From positions 186,001 to 250,000 of the forward strand of contig CP063166.1 of the NCBI GenBank assembly GCA_016806145.1: 64,000 bases of DNA, given 5' to 3'. The position numbers were made by a program, and so were the translations under genes. Below, piece after piece: positions 33,189 through 41,205 of the stretch. Every line of letters begins with the position of its first letter. Position 1 is the first letter of the stretch. The notes beneath the pieces are model-generated. The model was not told the DNA's origin, made no database searches, and was given only the letters and a program-made list of their open reading frames with translations. Source of the DNA: Variovorax paradoxus. Lineage in GTDB: Bacteria; Pseudomonadota; Gammaproteobacteria; Burkholderiales; Burkholderiaceae_C.

Positions 33189-34985
33189 ATTCAGACACTG
33201 CTCTTCATCCTCGCGCACCATGCGGCGCTGGCCCTCTTCGTGGCCGGCGCCTGGGGCTTCGGTGCCACCGTGCTGGCGCGCTTCGGGGCGCCCGCGCGCC
33301 GCGACGCCTGGCTCGAGGGCGCGATCGCGACCACGCTCGGCGTCGGCCTGTTCATCGTCGCCTTCCAGGCGCTGGCCATCGCCGGCGCGCTGCGCCAGGG
33401 CGCGGTGCTCGCGCTGCTGGGCGCCGGCATCGTGCTGGCGCTGCTGCGGCTGCCCGGCTGGCGCCGCGAGCTGAAGGCGCGCGCCGCGCTCGCGCCCGCG
33501 CAGCCGGCGCCGACCCTCGGCGAGAAGTGCGCGTTCGCCGCGCTGCTGCTCGTGGGCCTGCCCACGCTGTTCTCGCCGCTGGCGCCGCCGGTGGCCTTCG
33601 ACGAGGTGATGTACCACCTGCCGTATGCGCGCCAGGTCGCGCAAAGCGGCACGCTGGGCGTCTACGAGTGGCTGCGCTACCCCTGGTTCCCCTACAACTA
33701 CGACCTGCTCTACGCCGCCGCGCTGACGGTCTACGACGACGTCTTCACCCACTTCATCCACGGCCTCGCGGGCTGGCTGTCCGTGCTGATGATCTACCGC
33801 CTCGGCCGGCTGCACGCCAACCGCTACATCGCCTGCATGGGTGCTGGCATCTGGCTCGCGCTCGGCGACTACCCCAACTCGTACATCGACATGGGCGTGG
33901 CGCTGTTCGTGCTCGCGGCCTTCGTCGCGCTGTGGTGGTGGGACGAGGGCCACGTACTCGAACCGGCGCCCGGCGGGCCGCGCCACGGGCGCGCGCGCTG
34001 GCTGCTGCTGGCCGCCTTCTTCCTCGGCGTGGCGGCGGGCTCCAAGTACCAGGCGCTGATCTTCCTGCCGCTGGTGGCGGTGTTCGTGGCGCGGCGCGAG
34101 CGCCGGCCGCTGCCGTGGCTCGCGGCCCTCGGGCTGTTCCTGGCGCCGTGCATCTACTGGTATGCGCGCAACTACCTGCAGACCGGCGATCCGTTCAACC
34201 CGATCGGCGCGCGCGTGTTCGGCTTCACCAACTGGAACATGGCCGACTACACGCAGCAGCTGGCCGACGTGCGCGACCACGCCAACATGCCCAACGGCCT
34301 GTTCTGGCCGCTGCTGCTGGTGCCGTTCAGCCCGCTGTGGCGCCCGGGTCCGGTGCGCGCGGCCTTCGTGTTCTGCCTCTACTCGCTCGTGATCTGGGTC
34401 GCGACCTCGCGCTATCCGCGCTACATGATGGCCTCGTTCCCGCTGCTCGCGCTGATGGCCGCCGTGGGCTGGCACACGCTGCTGGGCTGGGCCGGTGCCT
34501 TCGTGCGGCGCCGGCTGCCGGCGCTCGCGCGCGGGCGCACGCCGGGCGTCTTCGGCGGGCTGCTGATGGTGGTGCTCGCGGGCTTCGCGCTCGCGCATTC
34601 GGTGCGCGACGTGCGCATGATCTCGCCCACGCCCGCCTCGCGCGAGGCCTTCCTCGCCCAACGCGTGCCCGGCTACGAGGTGCTGAGCCAGCTGCGCGCC
34701 AACCCCGTGGGCCGGCTCTACCAGGTCGGCCTCAACGACTCGATCTACTTCGCGCCCAACCCGGTGTGGGGCGACATCTTCGGGCCCTTCCGCTACTCGG
34801 ACTACCTGTACCTGCCGGCCGACCAGCTCGCGCGCAAGCTGGCCTCGCAGCAGTTCGGCTCGATCGTGATCCAGACCGCGCTCGCGCCCTACGTCCACAC
34901 CAAGCCCGACTTCGACAAGTACTTCAGCCTGATCGTCGAGAAGGATGGTGTGAAGGCCTACCGCATACTCGCGCCCACGCCATGA
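33189..34985 (+). CDS. multi-pass membrane glycosyltransferase (GT39/ArnT-like), start uncertain
   Basis: About ten hydrophobic helices and the luminal/periplasmic motif AFDEVMYHLPYARQVAQSG resemble the D-E-x-Y region of polyprenol-phosphate-dependent transferases (PMT/ArnT type). It probably moves a sugar from a lipid carrier to a surface glycan or protein. The reading frame is open from a stop at 33159 but has no ATG, GTG or TTG until GTG 33240, which would cut the first helix. ATT at 33189, preceded by GGGGGA, gives a complete helix 1. The next gene overlaps by 4 nt and makes a GT2 donor enzyme. Confidence 0.7.
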   Translation: MQTLLFILAHHAALALFVAGAWGFGATVLARFGAPARRDAWLEGAIATTLGVGLFIVAFQALAIAGALRQGAVLALLGAGIVLALLRLPGWRRELKARAALAPAQPAPTLGEKCAFAALLLVGLPTLFSPLAPPVAFDEVMYHLPYARQVAQSGTLGVYEWLRYPWFPYNYDLLYAAALTVYDDVFTHFIHGLAGWLSVLMIYRLGRLHANRYIACMGAGIWLALGDYPNSYIDMGVALFVLAAFVALWWWDEGHVLEPAPGGPRHGRARWLLLAAFFLGVAAGSKYQALIFLPLVAVFVARRERRPLPWLAALGLFLAPCIYWYARNYLQTGDPFNPIGARVFGFTNWNMADYTQQLADVRDHANMPNGLFWPLLLVPFSPLWRPGPVRAAFVFCLYSLVIWVATSRYPRYMMASFPLLALMAAVGWHTLLGWAGAFVRRRLPALARGRTPGVFGGLLMVVLAGFALAHSVRDVRMISPTPASREAFLAQRVPGYEVLSQLRANPVGRLYQVGLNDSIYFAPNPVWGDIFGPFRYSDYLYLPADQLARKLASQQFGSIVIQTALAPYVHTKPDFDKYFSLIVEKDGVKAYRILAPTP

Positions 34986-35998
34986 CGACCGCCGACCGCC
35001 TCGCTTCCTCCACGGCCGCCGCCGCGCTCTCGCCGCTGCCGCCGGCGCTGCGCATCGCCGCCATCATCCCCTGCTACAACGAGGCGCTGGCCATTCCCAA
35101 GGTGGTGGCCGACTTCCGTGCCGACCTGCCCGAGGCGCAGATCCACATCTTCGACAACAACTCCACCGACGGCACCGCCGAGGTCGCGCGCGCCCATGGC
35201 GCGCACGTCGTGCACGTGCCGCTGCGCGGCAAGGGCAACGTGGTGCGGCGCATGTTCGCCGACGTGGAGGCCGACATCTACGTCATGGTCGACGGCGACG
35301 CCACCTACGACCTCTCGACGGTGCGCGAGATGATCCGCATGCTGGTCGACCAGAAGCTCGACATGGTGGTGGGCGCGCGCGTCGACGACCAGAGCGATGC
35401 CCAGACCTACCGCCGCGGCCATCGGCTGGGCAACCAGATGCTGACCGGCGCGGTCGCGGGCCTGTTCGGCGGCAGCTTCACCGACATGCTGTCGGGCTTT
35501 CGCGTGTTCTCGCGCCGCTACGTAAAGTCCTTTCCCGCTCTGGCCAAGGGCTTCGAGATCGAGACCGAACTCACCGTGCACGCGCTCGAGCTGCGCATGC
35601 CCTACGCCGAGGTGCCCTCGGTCTACCGCTCGCGGCCCGAGGGCTCGGTGAGCAAGCTGTCGACCTACCGCGACGGCTGGCGCATCCTCGTCACCATCTC
35701 CAAGCTGTTCGTGAGCGAGCGGCCGCTGATGTTCTTCGCGATCCTCGCGGGCCTGCTCGCGCTGGCCGCGGTGGGGCTCGCGATCCCGCTCGCGATGACC
35801 TTCTGGGAGACCGGCCTGGTGCCGCGCCTGCCCACGGCCGTGCTGGCCACCGGCCTGATGCTCAGCGCGATGCTCGCGCTGGTCTGCGGCGCGGTGCTGC
35901 ACACCGTGACCATCGGCCGGCAGGAGGCCAAGCGGCTGCGCTACCTCGCCATGCCCGCGGCCGGTTCCGAGTCGTGGCAAGACGGCGCCTGCGGCTGA
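34982..35998 (+). CDS. GT2-family glycosyltransferase (polyprenyl-phosphate sugar synthase type)
   Basis: The 338-aa protein has a GT-A domain with IAAIIPCYNEALAIPKVV, FDNNSTDGT and the metal site MVDGDATYD, then two C-terminal membrane helices (about 255-320). This is the DPM1/GtrB layout: it loads a sugar from a nucleotide donor onto a polyprenyl phosphate on the cytoplasmic face. It overlaps the GT39-like gene and is followed after 4 bp by gtrA, so the three form a glycosylation operon of donor synthesis, flipping and transfer. Confidence 0.88.
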   Translation: MTTADRLASSTAAAALSPLPPALRIAAIIPCYNEALAIPKVVADFRADLPEAQIHIFDNNSTDGTAEVARAHGAHVVHVPLRGKGNVVRRMFADVEADIYVMVDGDATYDLSTVREMIRMLVDQKLDMVVGARVDDQSDAQTYRRGHRLGNQMLTGAVAGLFGGSFTDMLSGFRVFSRRYVKSFPALAKGFEIETELTVHALELRMPYAEVPSVYRSRPEGSVSKLSTYRDGWRILVTISKLFVSERPLMFFAILAGLLALAAVGLAIPLAMTFWETGLVPRLPTAVLATGLMLSAMLALVCGAVLHTVTIGRQEAKRLRYLAMPAAGSESWQDGACG

Positions 35999-36002
35999 GG
36001 CG

Positions 36003-36404
36003 ATGAGGCAGGTCGGGCGCCAGTTCCTGCTGTTCGCCGTGGCCGGCGTCGTGGGCTTCGGTGTCGACGTGGCGGTGCTGTACCTCGCCGCGCCGCTGCT
36101 GGGCTGGTACGGCGCGCGCGTGCTGTCCTTCCTCGCGGCCGCCACCACCACCTGGGTGATGAACCGCCACCTGGCCTTCGGCGACCGCCATGCCGGCACC
36201 AGCCTGTGGCGCGAGTACCTGGGCTATCTCGCGACCATGCTCGGCGGCGCGGTCGTGAACTACGGCGCCTACGTGCTGGTGCTGCATTCGGCGAGCGGCC
36301 GCTGGGCGCCGATGCTCGGCGTGGCCGTGGGCAGCGGCGCGGGCATGGTCGTGAACTTCCTCGCCGCGCGCTATTTGGTCTTCAAGACACGGCGCTCGCC
36401 CTGA
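36003..36404 (+). CDS. GtrA-family membrane protein (probable lipid-linked sugar flippase)
   Basis: The 133-aa protein has four membrane helices and the GtrA features: FLLFAVAGVVGFGVDVAVLY in helix 1, TTTWVMNRHLAF after helix 2 and VVNFLAARYLVFKTRR at the end. GtrA-type proteins are thought to move polyprenyl-linked sugars across the membrane. It is the last gene of the three-gene glycosylation operon. A small hairpin (GGCGCTC/GAGCGCC, 36391-36409) covers its stop and lies 8 bp from the convergent enamidase stop. Confidence 0.87.
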   Translation: MRQVGRQFLLFAVAGVVGFGVDVAVLYLAAPLLGWYGARVLSFLAAATTTWVMNRHLAFGDRHAGTSLWREYLGYLATMLGGAVVNYGAYVLVLHSASGRWAPMLGVAVGSGAGMVVNFLAARYLVFKTRRSP

Positions 36405-36416
36405 GCGCCGCGCGCC

Positions 36417-37616
36417 TCAGTGCGCGCCCGACACCACCACCGGGATCTCGGTCGCCGGCGGCGTGTTGCGGCTGCGGCCGCAGCGCACGATGCCGTCGAT
36501 CATCACCATGCCCACGCCCGGGATGTCGCCGAGCTGCACGCTCTCGAGCAGGCCCGGCGCGGGCGAATGCTGCGCGCGGTCCATGAACACGAAATCGGCA
36601 TCGCGGCCGACCTCGATCAGGCCGCAGTTGAGCTTGCGGATCTTCGCGGTGTTGCCGGTGGCGAAGCAGAACACCAGCTCGGCCGGGATGTTCGCGATCG
36701 ACGACAGCATCGCGACCATGCGCAGGATGCCCAGCGGCTGCACGCCCGAGCCCGCGGGACCGTCGGTGCCGAGGATCACGCGGTGCGGGCACTTGAGTTC
36801 GAGCGCCGCCTTGGCCGCCGCGATCGCCACCTTCTCGTTGCCGTTGTGCACGATCTCGATCGCGCGCGAGCTCTTCTCGCAGAGCTCGCACACGTGGGCC
36901 TCGGGCAGCGAGGTGTGGCCGCCGTTGATGTGGCCGATGACGTCGGCGTCGGCCTCGAGCACCACGTCCTTGTCGATCAGGCCCGAGCCCGGGATCGATG
37001 GGCCGCCGGTGTGGATCGTGCTCTGGATGCCGTACTTGCGCGCCCAGGCCACCATCTCCTTGGCCTCGTAGCCGGCCTTCACCGAACCCAGGCCGACCTC
37101 GCCGAGCAGGCCCACGCCGGCCTCGGCGAGCTCCTTGAAGTCGCTCTCGACCATGCCCTTCTCGATCACCGGCGCGCCGGCCAGCACCTTCACGCCGCCG
37201 GGGCGGAAGTTGTCGAAGGCGCGCTGTGCCGTGATGGCCAGGGCCTTCAGGCCCACGATGTCCTTGGGGCGGCCGGGCAGGTGCACTTCGCCGGCCGAGA
37301 TCATGGTGGTCACGCCGCCGTGCATGGTGGAGTCGATCCAGCCGAGCTGGCCCTGGCGCGGCGTCCAGTCGCCGAACACCGGGTGCACGTGGCTGTCGAT
37401 CAGGCCGGGCGCGACGCAGGTCAGGCGCGCGTCGATGACGGTCTTCGCGCCCTCGAGGTCGCAGTCCTTCTGCTTGCCGATGGCGACGATCAGGCCGTCG
37501 TTCACCACGATGGTGTCGGCGTCGAGGATGGGCTTGTCGATGTCGCCCGAGAGCAGCAGCCCTATGTTCTGGATGACGACCTTGCCCGACTTTCCGCTGC
37601 TCGCGATTTCTGCCAT
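36417..37616 (-). CDS. ena: enamidase (6-oxo-1,4,5,6-tetrahydronicotinate amidohydrolase)
   Basis: The 399-aa amidohydrolase closely follows the Eubacterium barkeri enamidase pattern: VVIQNIGLLLSGDI at the start, LIDSHVHPVFGDWTPRQ (HxH), HGGVTTMISAGEVHLPGRPKD, STIHTGGPSIPGS, GHINGGHTS, GTDGPAGSGVQPLGILR and a CGRSRNTPPA tail. The enzyme hydrolyses 1,4,5,6-tetrahydro-6-oxonicotinate to 2-formylglutarate plus ammonia. AGGA lies 9 nt before the ATG. The start lies 55 nt inside the end of the upstream tetR gene, so the two are translationally linked. This gene ties the cluster to the reductive nicotinate route. Confidence 0.88.
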   Translation of the reverse strand: MAEIASSGKSGKVVIQNIGLLLSGDIDKPILDADTIVVNDGLIVAIGKQKDCDLEGAKTVIDARLTCVAPGLIDSHVHPVFGDWTPRQGQLGWIDSTMHGGVTTMISAGEVHLPGRPKDIVGLKALAITAQRAFDNFRPGGVKVLAGAPVIEKGMVESDFKELAEAGVGLLGEVGLGSVKAGYEAKEMVAWARKYGIQSTIHTGGPSIPGSGLIDKDVVLEADADVIGHINGGHTSLPEAHVCELCEKSSRAIEIVHNGNEKVAIAAAKAALELKCPHRVILGTDGPAGSGVQPLGILRMVAMLSSIANIPAELVFCFATGNTAKIRKLNCGLIEVGRDADFVFMDRAQHSPAPGLLESVQLGDIPGVGMVMIDGIVRCGRSRNTPPATEIPVVVSGAH

Positions 37617-38332
37617 TTCGTGTTGTCCTCGTCGTGGGGGGGAGTGTTGTTGTCCTGCAGATCGTCCGCGCGCACGGTGCGCAGCACGGTCTCGATCACG
37701 AAGTCTTCCCAGTGCCGGATCGCGTCCGGCGACTCGAGCGGCTCGCCCAGGAAGGCCGTGAGCGTGTGGCGGTTGGAGGTGTAGAAATAGCCGGTGGACG
37801 CGATCAGCAGGTAGATGTCGCGCGCCACGAGGTCCTTGCGGAACAGCCCCTGGGCCGCGCCGCTCGCGAGGATCTCCGAGATGATCGCCACCGCCCGCGA
37901 CGAATACTCGCGCGCGCGCAGCGACTTCGAGATGTGCCGGCCCTTGTGCAGGTTCTCGGTGTTGAGCAGCGTCACGAACTCGGGGTTCTTGCGGTAGTAG
38001 CCGAGCACGAAGCGGATCACTTCGGTGAGCGCCTCCACCGGGCGCGAGGCGTCGAGCGCGATCGCGGCCTCGGCGTCGTCCATGCGCTGGTAGATGCCCT
38101 CGAGCACCGCGATGAACAGGCCTTCCTTGCTGCCGAAGTAGTAGTAGATCATCCGGTCGTACGACTTGGCGGCCTTGGAGATCTTCTCCACGCTGCCGCC
38201 GTCGTAGCCGTACTTGGCGAACACCTTGGTCGCCGACTTGAGGATGCTGTCGCGCGTGGCCTGGGCCGCGGCCTCGCGCACGCCGGTGCGGCGCTGGGGC
38301 TTGGGCTTGGTGATGGAGCGGCTGTCGGCCAT
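37562..38332 (-). CDS. TetR-family regulator of the nicotinate cluster
   Basis: The 256-aa protein has a basic leader of about 25 residues, a TetR HTH (DSILKSATKVFAKYGYDGGS, then SYDRMIYYYFGSKEGLF) and a helical ligand domain. Its last 18 codons overlap the enamidase start. Lying between ferredoxin reductase and enamidase genes, it is the only regulator in the nicotinate region of this window. It is therefore the best candidate to bind the palindromes at 39287-39341. The effector is probably a pathway intermediate; this is inference. Confidence 0.85.
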   Translation of the reverse strand: MADSRSITKPKPQRRTGVREAAAQATRDSILKSATKVFAKYGYDGGSVEKISKAAKSYDRMIYYYFGSKEGLFIAVLEGIYQRMDDAEAAIALDASRPVEALTEVIRFVLGYYRKNPEFVTLLNTENLHKGRHISKSLRAREYSSRAVAIISEILASGAAQGLFRKDLVARDIYLLIASTGYFYTSNRHTLTAFLGEPLESPDAIRHWEDFVIETVLRTVRADDLQDNNTPPHDEDNTKWQKSRAAESRARSSSRT

Positions 38333-38351
38333 CGAGCGCGCGGCGTCCTGC

Positions 38352-39125
38352 TTACTTTTCCGCGAAGGCGCGTTCGACGACGAAGTCGCCCGGCGTCGAG
38401 GTGTTGCCTTCCTTGAAGCCGCGTGCCTCGAGGATGTGCTTGAGGTCGACCAGCAGGCCCGGGCTGCCGCACAGCATCACGCGGTCTTCGGCGGCGTTGA
38501 TCGGCGGCATGCCGAGGTCGTCGGTGAGCTTGTTGCTCGAGATCAGGTCGGTGATGCGGCCCTGGTTGCGGAACTCCTCGCGCGTGACCGTGGGGTAGTA
38601 CAGCAGCTGCTTGGCGACCATCTCGCCGAGGAACTCGTGCTTGGGCAGGTGGTCGGTCACGAGGTCGTGGTAGGCCAGCTCGTCGACCTGGCGCACGCCG
38701 TGCACCAGGATGACCTGCTCGAACTTCTCGTAGGTCTCGGGGTCGCGGATCACGCTCATGAACGGGGCCAGGCCGGTGCCGGTGCCGAACAGGTAGAGGC
38801 GCTTGCCGGGCAGCGTGTAGTCGATCAGCAGCGTGCCGGTGGGCTTGCGGCCCACGATGATGGTGTCGCCCACCTGGATGTGCTGCAGCCGCGAGGTCAG
38901 CGGGCCGTCTTCCACCTTGATGCTCAGGAACTCGAGATGCTCCTCGTAGTTCGGGCTCACGATGCTGTAGGCGCGCAGCAGCGGCTTCTCGTTGACGCGC
39001 AGGCCGATCATCGTGAAGTGGCCGTTGGAGAAACGCAGCGCCGGGTCGCGCGTGGTGGTGAAGGTGAACAGGCGGTCGGTCCAGTGGTGGACGCTCAGGA
39101 CCTTCTCTTCGCTGAATGCACTCAT
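38352..39125 (-). CDS. fpr: ferredoxin-NADP reductase
   Basis: The 257-aa protein has the FAD-binding RAYSIVSPNYEEHLEF, the NADP site FGTGTGLAPFMSVIRD and a C-terminal FVVERAFAEK, all typical of the bacterial Fpr subclass. It exchanges electrons between NADPH and ferredoxin or flavodoxin in the cytoplasm. The start at 39125 (MSAFSEEK) fits the family; the longer frame to 39302 runs through the promoter region. It faces the 6-hydroxynicotinate reductase gene across a shared promoter, so it may provide the low-potential electrons that enzyme needs. Confidence 0.9.
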   Translation of the reverse strand: MSAFSEEKVLSVHHWTDRLFTFTTTRDPALRFSNGHFTMIGLRVNEKPLLRAYSIVSPNYEEHLEFLSIKVEDGPLTSRLQHIQVGDTIIVGRKPTGTLLIDYTLPGKRLYLFGTGTGLAPFMSVIRDPETYEKFEQVILVHGVRQVDELAYHDLVTDHLPKHEFLGEMVAKQLLYYPTVTREEFRNQGRITDLISSNKLTDDLGMPPINAAEDRVMLCGSPGLLVDLKHILEARGFKEGNTSTPGDFVVERAFAEK

Positions 39126-39286
39126 ACGGAACTCAATAGTGGTGAATGACGGGGGGTTGGCTGAGCCGGGATGCACGCCCTTGGGGCGCCAGGTGCCGGC
39201 CGGCTCCGAACCCTCCATTGTCGTTGGTCGGAAAAACCCCGATGAACATCGCGAGAAAACACCATTGCAAGCATCGGGCCCGTTTG

Positions 39287-39307
39287 CTACATTGACTCTC
39301 AATGTAG
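39287..39307. promoter_or_regulatory. perfect 9-3-9 palindrome, likely operator 1
   Basis: Arms CTACATTGA (39287-39295) and TCAATGTAG (39299-39307) are exact reverse complements around CTC. Size and symmetry suit a dimeric repressor such as the TetR protein encoded at 37562. Confidence 0.65.
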
Positions 39308-39323
39308 TGAATGCAACATGAAA

Positions 39324-39341
39324 GTGTAGGGGATGCTACAC
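39324..39341. promoter_or_regulatory. second palindrome, likely operator 2
   Basis: GTGTAG (39324-39329) and CTACAC (39336-39341) are exact reverse complements around 6 nt and share the CTACA element of operator 1. The centre lies about 36 bp from the centre of the first site, so two bound dimers would be three to four helical turns apart. Confidence 0.5.
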
Positions 39342-39430
39342 AAACGAAAGGCCCCGCACAAGCGCACATGCGGCACGTTTGTTGCAAACCCCGCCACAAC
39401 GATTTGCAGCCAACAAGAGGTCGCCCCCCG

Positions 39431-41056
39431 ATGACGGAACACACGAAGACAGACGGATTGCCGGGCATGGACGTGCCGGTGGTCGCCGAGGCCGGCCCCG
39501 GCGGTTTCGGCAAGGCGCCGTTGCGCAACGAGCGCATGAGCGCGGCCAAGGTCGAATGCAATGCCTGCCCGGTGTTGTGCCAGATCTCCGACGGGCGCAC
39601 CGGCGCCTGCGACCGCTATGCCAACCGCGAGGGCGTGCTGGTGCGCGTCGATCCGGTGGTGCTGCTGCGCCGCCAGCTCGCGAGCGATGCGCCCGCGCTG
39701 GTGGCGTTCGACCGCACGGCGGCGGCCGAAGACGGCAGGGCCAAAGAGTCATCGCCCGACTGGAATGGCGACCTGCTGCATGCCGACGAGGTCTTCGTCA
39801 CCGGCGTCGGTTCCTCCACCACCTATCCCGACTACAAGCCCGCGCCCTTCATCGTCGCCTCCAAGGCGCAGGGCGTGGACATGGTCACCGTGGTCACCGA
39901 GGGCATCTTCAGCTACTGCAGCTTCAAGGTGAAGATCGACACCGACCGCTTCCTCGGCGCCGAGCAGGCCAACGTGCGCTACCGCGGCGAGGTGGTGGGC
40001 CACGTCACCACGGCCGAGTACGGCTCGCAGATGCTGTCGCTGGGCGGCGTGCACCACCTCACGGGCGGCAGCAAGAAGGAAGGCCGCATGACGGCCGAGC
40101 TGATGCAGCTGCTGGGCAACAAGAAGGCCATCGAATGCACCATCGACGGCGGCGCCAGCCTGGTGATCCAGGCCGGCAAGGCGCCGATCGTCAACGGCGT
40201 GGAGGAGCAGCGCATGCGCGTGGGCTGCGGCTCCGCCGCGGTCGGCATCTTCGCGCGCCAGTTCGCGGGCGTGGCCGACGAGGTGGTGGTGGTCGACGAC
40301 CACATCACCGGCGTGCTGACCGAGCACCAGGCCGGCCGCTGCCTCGACATGCCGCCCTCGGGCATCCAGATGCTGGGCCGCAAGTCGACGCCGGGGCGCT
40401 ACTTCCAGGTCGCCAATCCGGGCAACGGCTGGGGCGGCACCGACATCGCCGATCCGCTGTCGATCATCGAGGGCTGGGAGGAGGGCGTGGCCAAGCCCGG
40501 CCTGCGCCTGCTCATGACCTCGACCACCGGCGAGCATGCGCAGTGGTACGTGCTCGACGACGCGCTGCAGCCCGTCGAGCAGCCGATGCCTCCCGAGGTG
40601 AAGCGCATCGTCGAGCGCATCGGCGAGAACTGCGAACCCTCGCTGTGCACCGTGCTGTTCCTCGGCGGTGCCGGCGGCAGCCTGCGCGCGGGCGTCACCG
40701 AAAACCCGGTGCTGCTCACGCGCGCCATCAAGCGCGCGCTGGTCAACGTCACCTGCGGCGGCGCGCCGGCCTATGTGTGGCCGGGCGGCGGCATCACGGT
40801 GATGGCCGACGTCATGCGCATGCCCGACAACAGCTTCGGCACCGTGCCCACGCCCGCGATCGTCGCGCCCATCGAGTTCAGCATGCGGCGCGCCGACTAC
40901 GAGGCGCTCGGCGGCCACATGGAGCATGTCTTCCCGCTCGAGCAGGCGCTCGCGCGCGGTGCGTGGCAGGAAGACGGCGCACCGCTCGCGCGCCAATGGC
41001 TCGTCATCGACGAAGCCAACCCGTGGCCGCTGGGCCACGCGCCCATGCTGGGTTGA
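39431..41056 (+). CDS. hnr: 6-hydroxynicotinate reductase
   Basis: This 541-aa protein has Cys43-x2-Cys46-x3-Cys50-x9-Cys60 (VECNACPVLCQISDGRTGAC), a likely [4Fe-4S] site. A long domain of glycine-rich segments follows (GVGSSTTYPDYKPAPF, GGASLVIQAGKAPI, FLGGAGGSLRAG). I assign 6-hydroxynicotinate reductase from recall of how this family is annotated and from its enamidase neighbour. In the anaerobic pathway that enzyme reduces 6-hydroxynicotinate to 1,4,5,6-tetrahydro-6-oxonicotinate with ferredoxin. It is divergent from the fpr gene. Homology to the anaerobic enzyme should be confirmed by alignment. Confidence 0.75.
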   Translation: MTEHTKTDGLPGMDVPVVAEAGPGGFGKAPLRNERMSAAKVECNACPVLCQISDGRTGACDRYANREGVLVRVDPVVLLRRQLASDAPALVAFDRTAAAEDGRAKESSPDWNGDLLHADEVFVTGVGSSTTYPDYKPAPFIVASKAQGVDMVTVVTEGIFSYCSFKVKIDTDRFLGAEQANVRYRGEVVGHVTTAEYGSQMLSLGGVHHLTGGSKKEGRMTAELMQLLGNKKAIECTIDGGASLVIQAGKAPIVNGVEEQRMRVGCGSAAVGIFARQFAGVADEVVVVDDHITGVLTEHQAGRCLDMPPSGIQMLGRKSTPGRYFQVANPGNGWGGTDIADPLSIIEGWEEGVAKPGLRLLMTSTTGEHAQWYVLDDALQPVEQPMPPEVKRIVERIGENCEPSLCTVLFLGGAGGSLRAGVTENPVLLTRAIKRALVNVTCGGAPAYVWPGGGITVMADVMRMPDNSFGTVPTPAIVAPIEFSMRRADYEALGGHMEHVFPLEQALARGAWQEDGAPLARQWLVIDEANPWPLGHAPMLG

Positions 41057-41089
41057 GCGATGCCTGTCTTGCAGCTGGCAGTGGCTCTT

Positions 41090-41127
41090 GCTCCTTCCCC
41101 CTCTGGCGGAAGGCCGGGATGGGGGCA
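41090..41127 (+). repeat. dispersed repeat, family B copy 1
   Basis: A 38-bp block starting GCTCCTTCCCCCTCTGG and ending GGATGGGGGCA is repeated in opposite orientation at 53294-53331 with one mismatch. The flanks (to about 41193, with CCTCCCCCAGCGGGGGAGG) form further hairpins. It fills the gap between the reductase gene and the UPF0280 gene. Confidence 0.8.
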
Positions 41128-41205
41128 GGCCCCGCGTCCCATGGAGGCGCCGCGTGCCCTCACCCCAACCCTCCCCCAGCGGGGGAGGGAGAAACACCCG
41201 CAGCC

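Larger units (their letters stand above)
39126..39430. promoter_or_regulatory. divergent promoter region, fpr-tetR-ena / hnr
   Basis: This 305-bp region separates the leftward fpr-tetR-ena genes from the rightward hnr gene. Its stretch 39240-39420 is visibly richer in A and T than the neighbouring genes. It carries palindromes at 39287-39307 and 39324-39341, and a GTTTG-N3-CAAAC repeat at 39377-39389. No confident -10/-35 pair was assigned and no further gene is seen. Confidence 0.6.

Noticed and set aside
39126..39302. Longer ferredoxin reductase start at 39302
   Set aside because: The extra 59 residues are not Fpr-like and would cover the palindromes of the divergent promoter.
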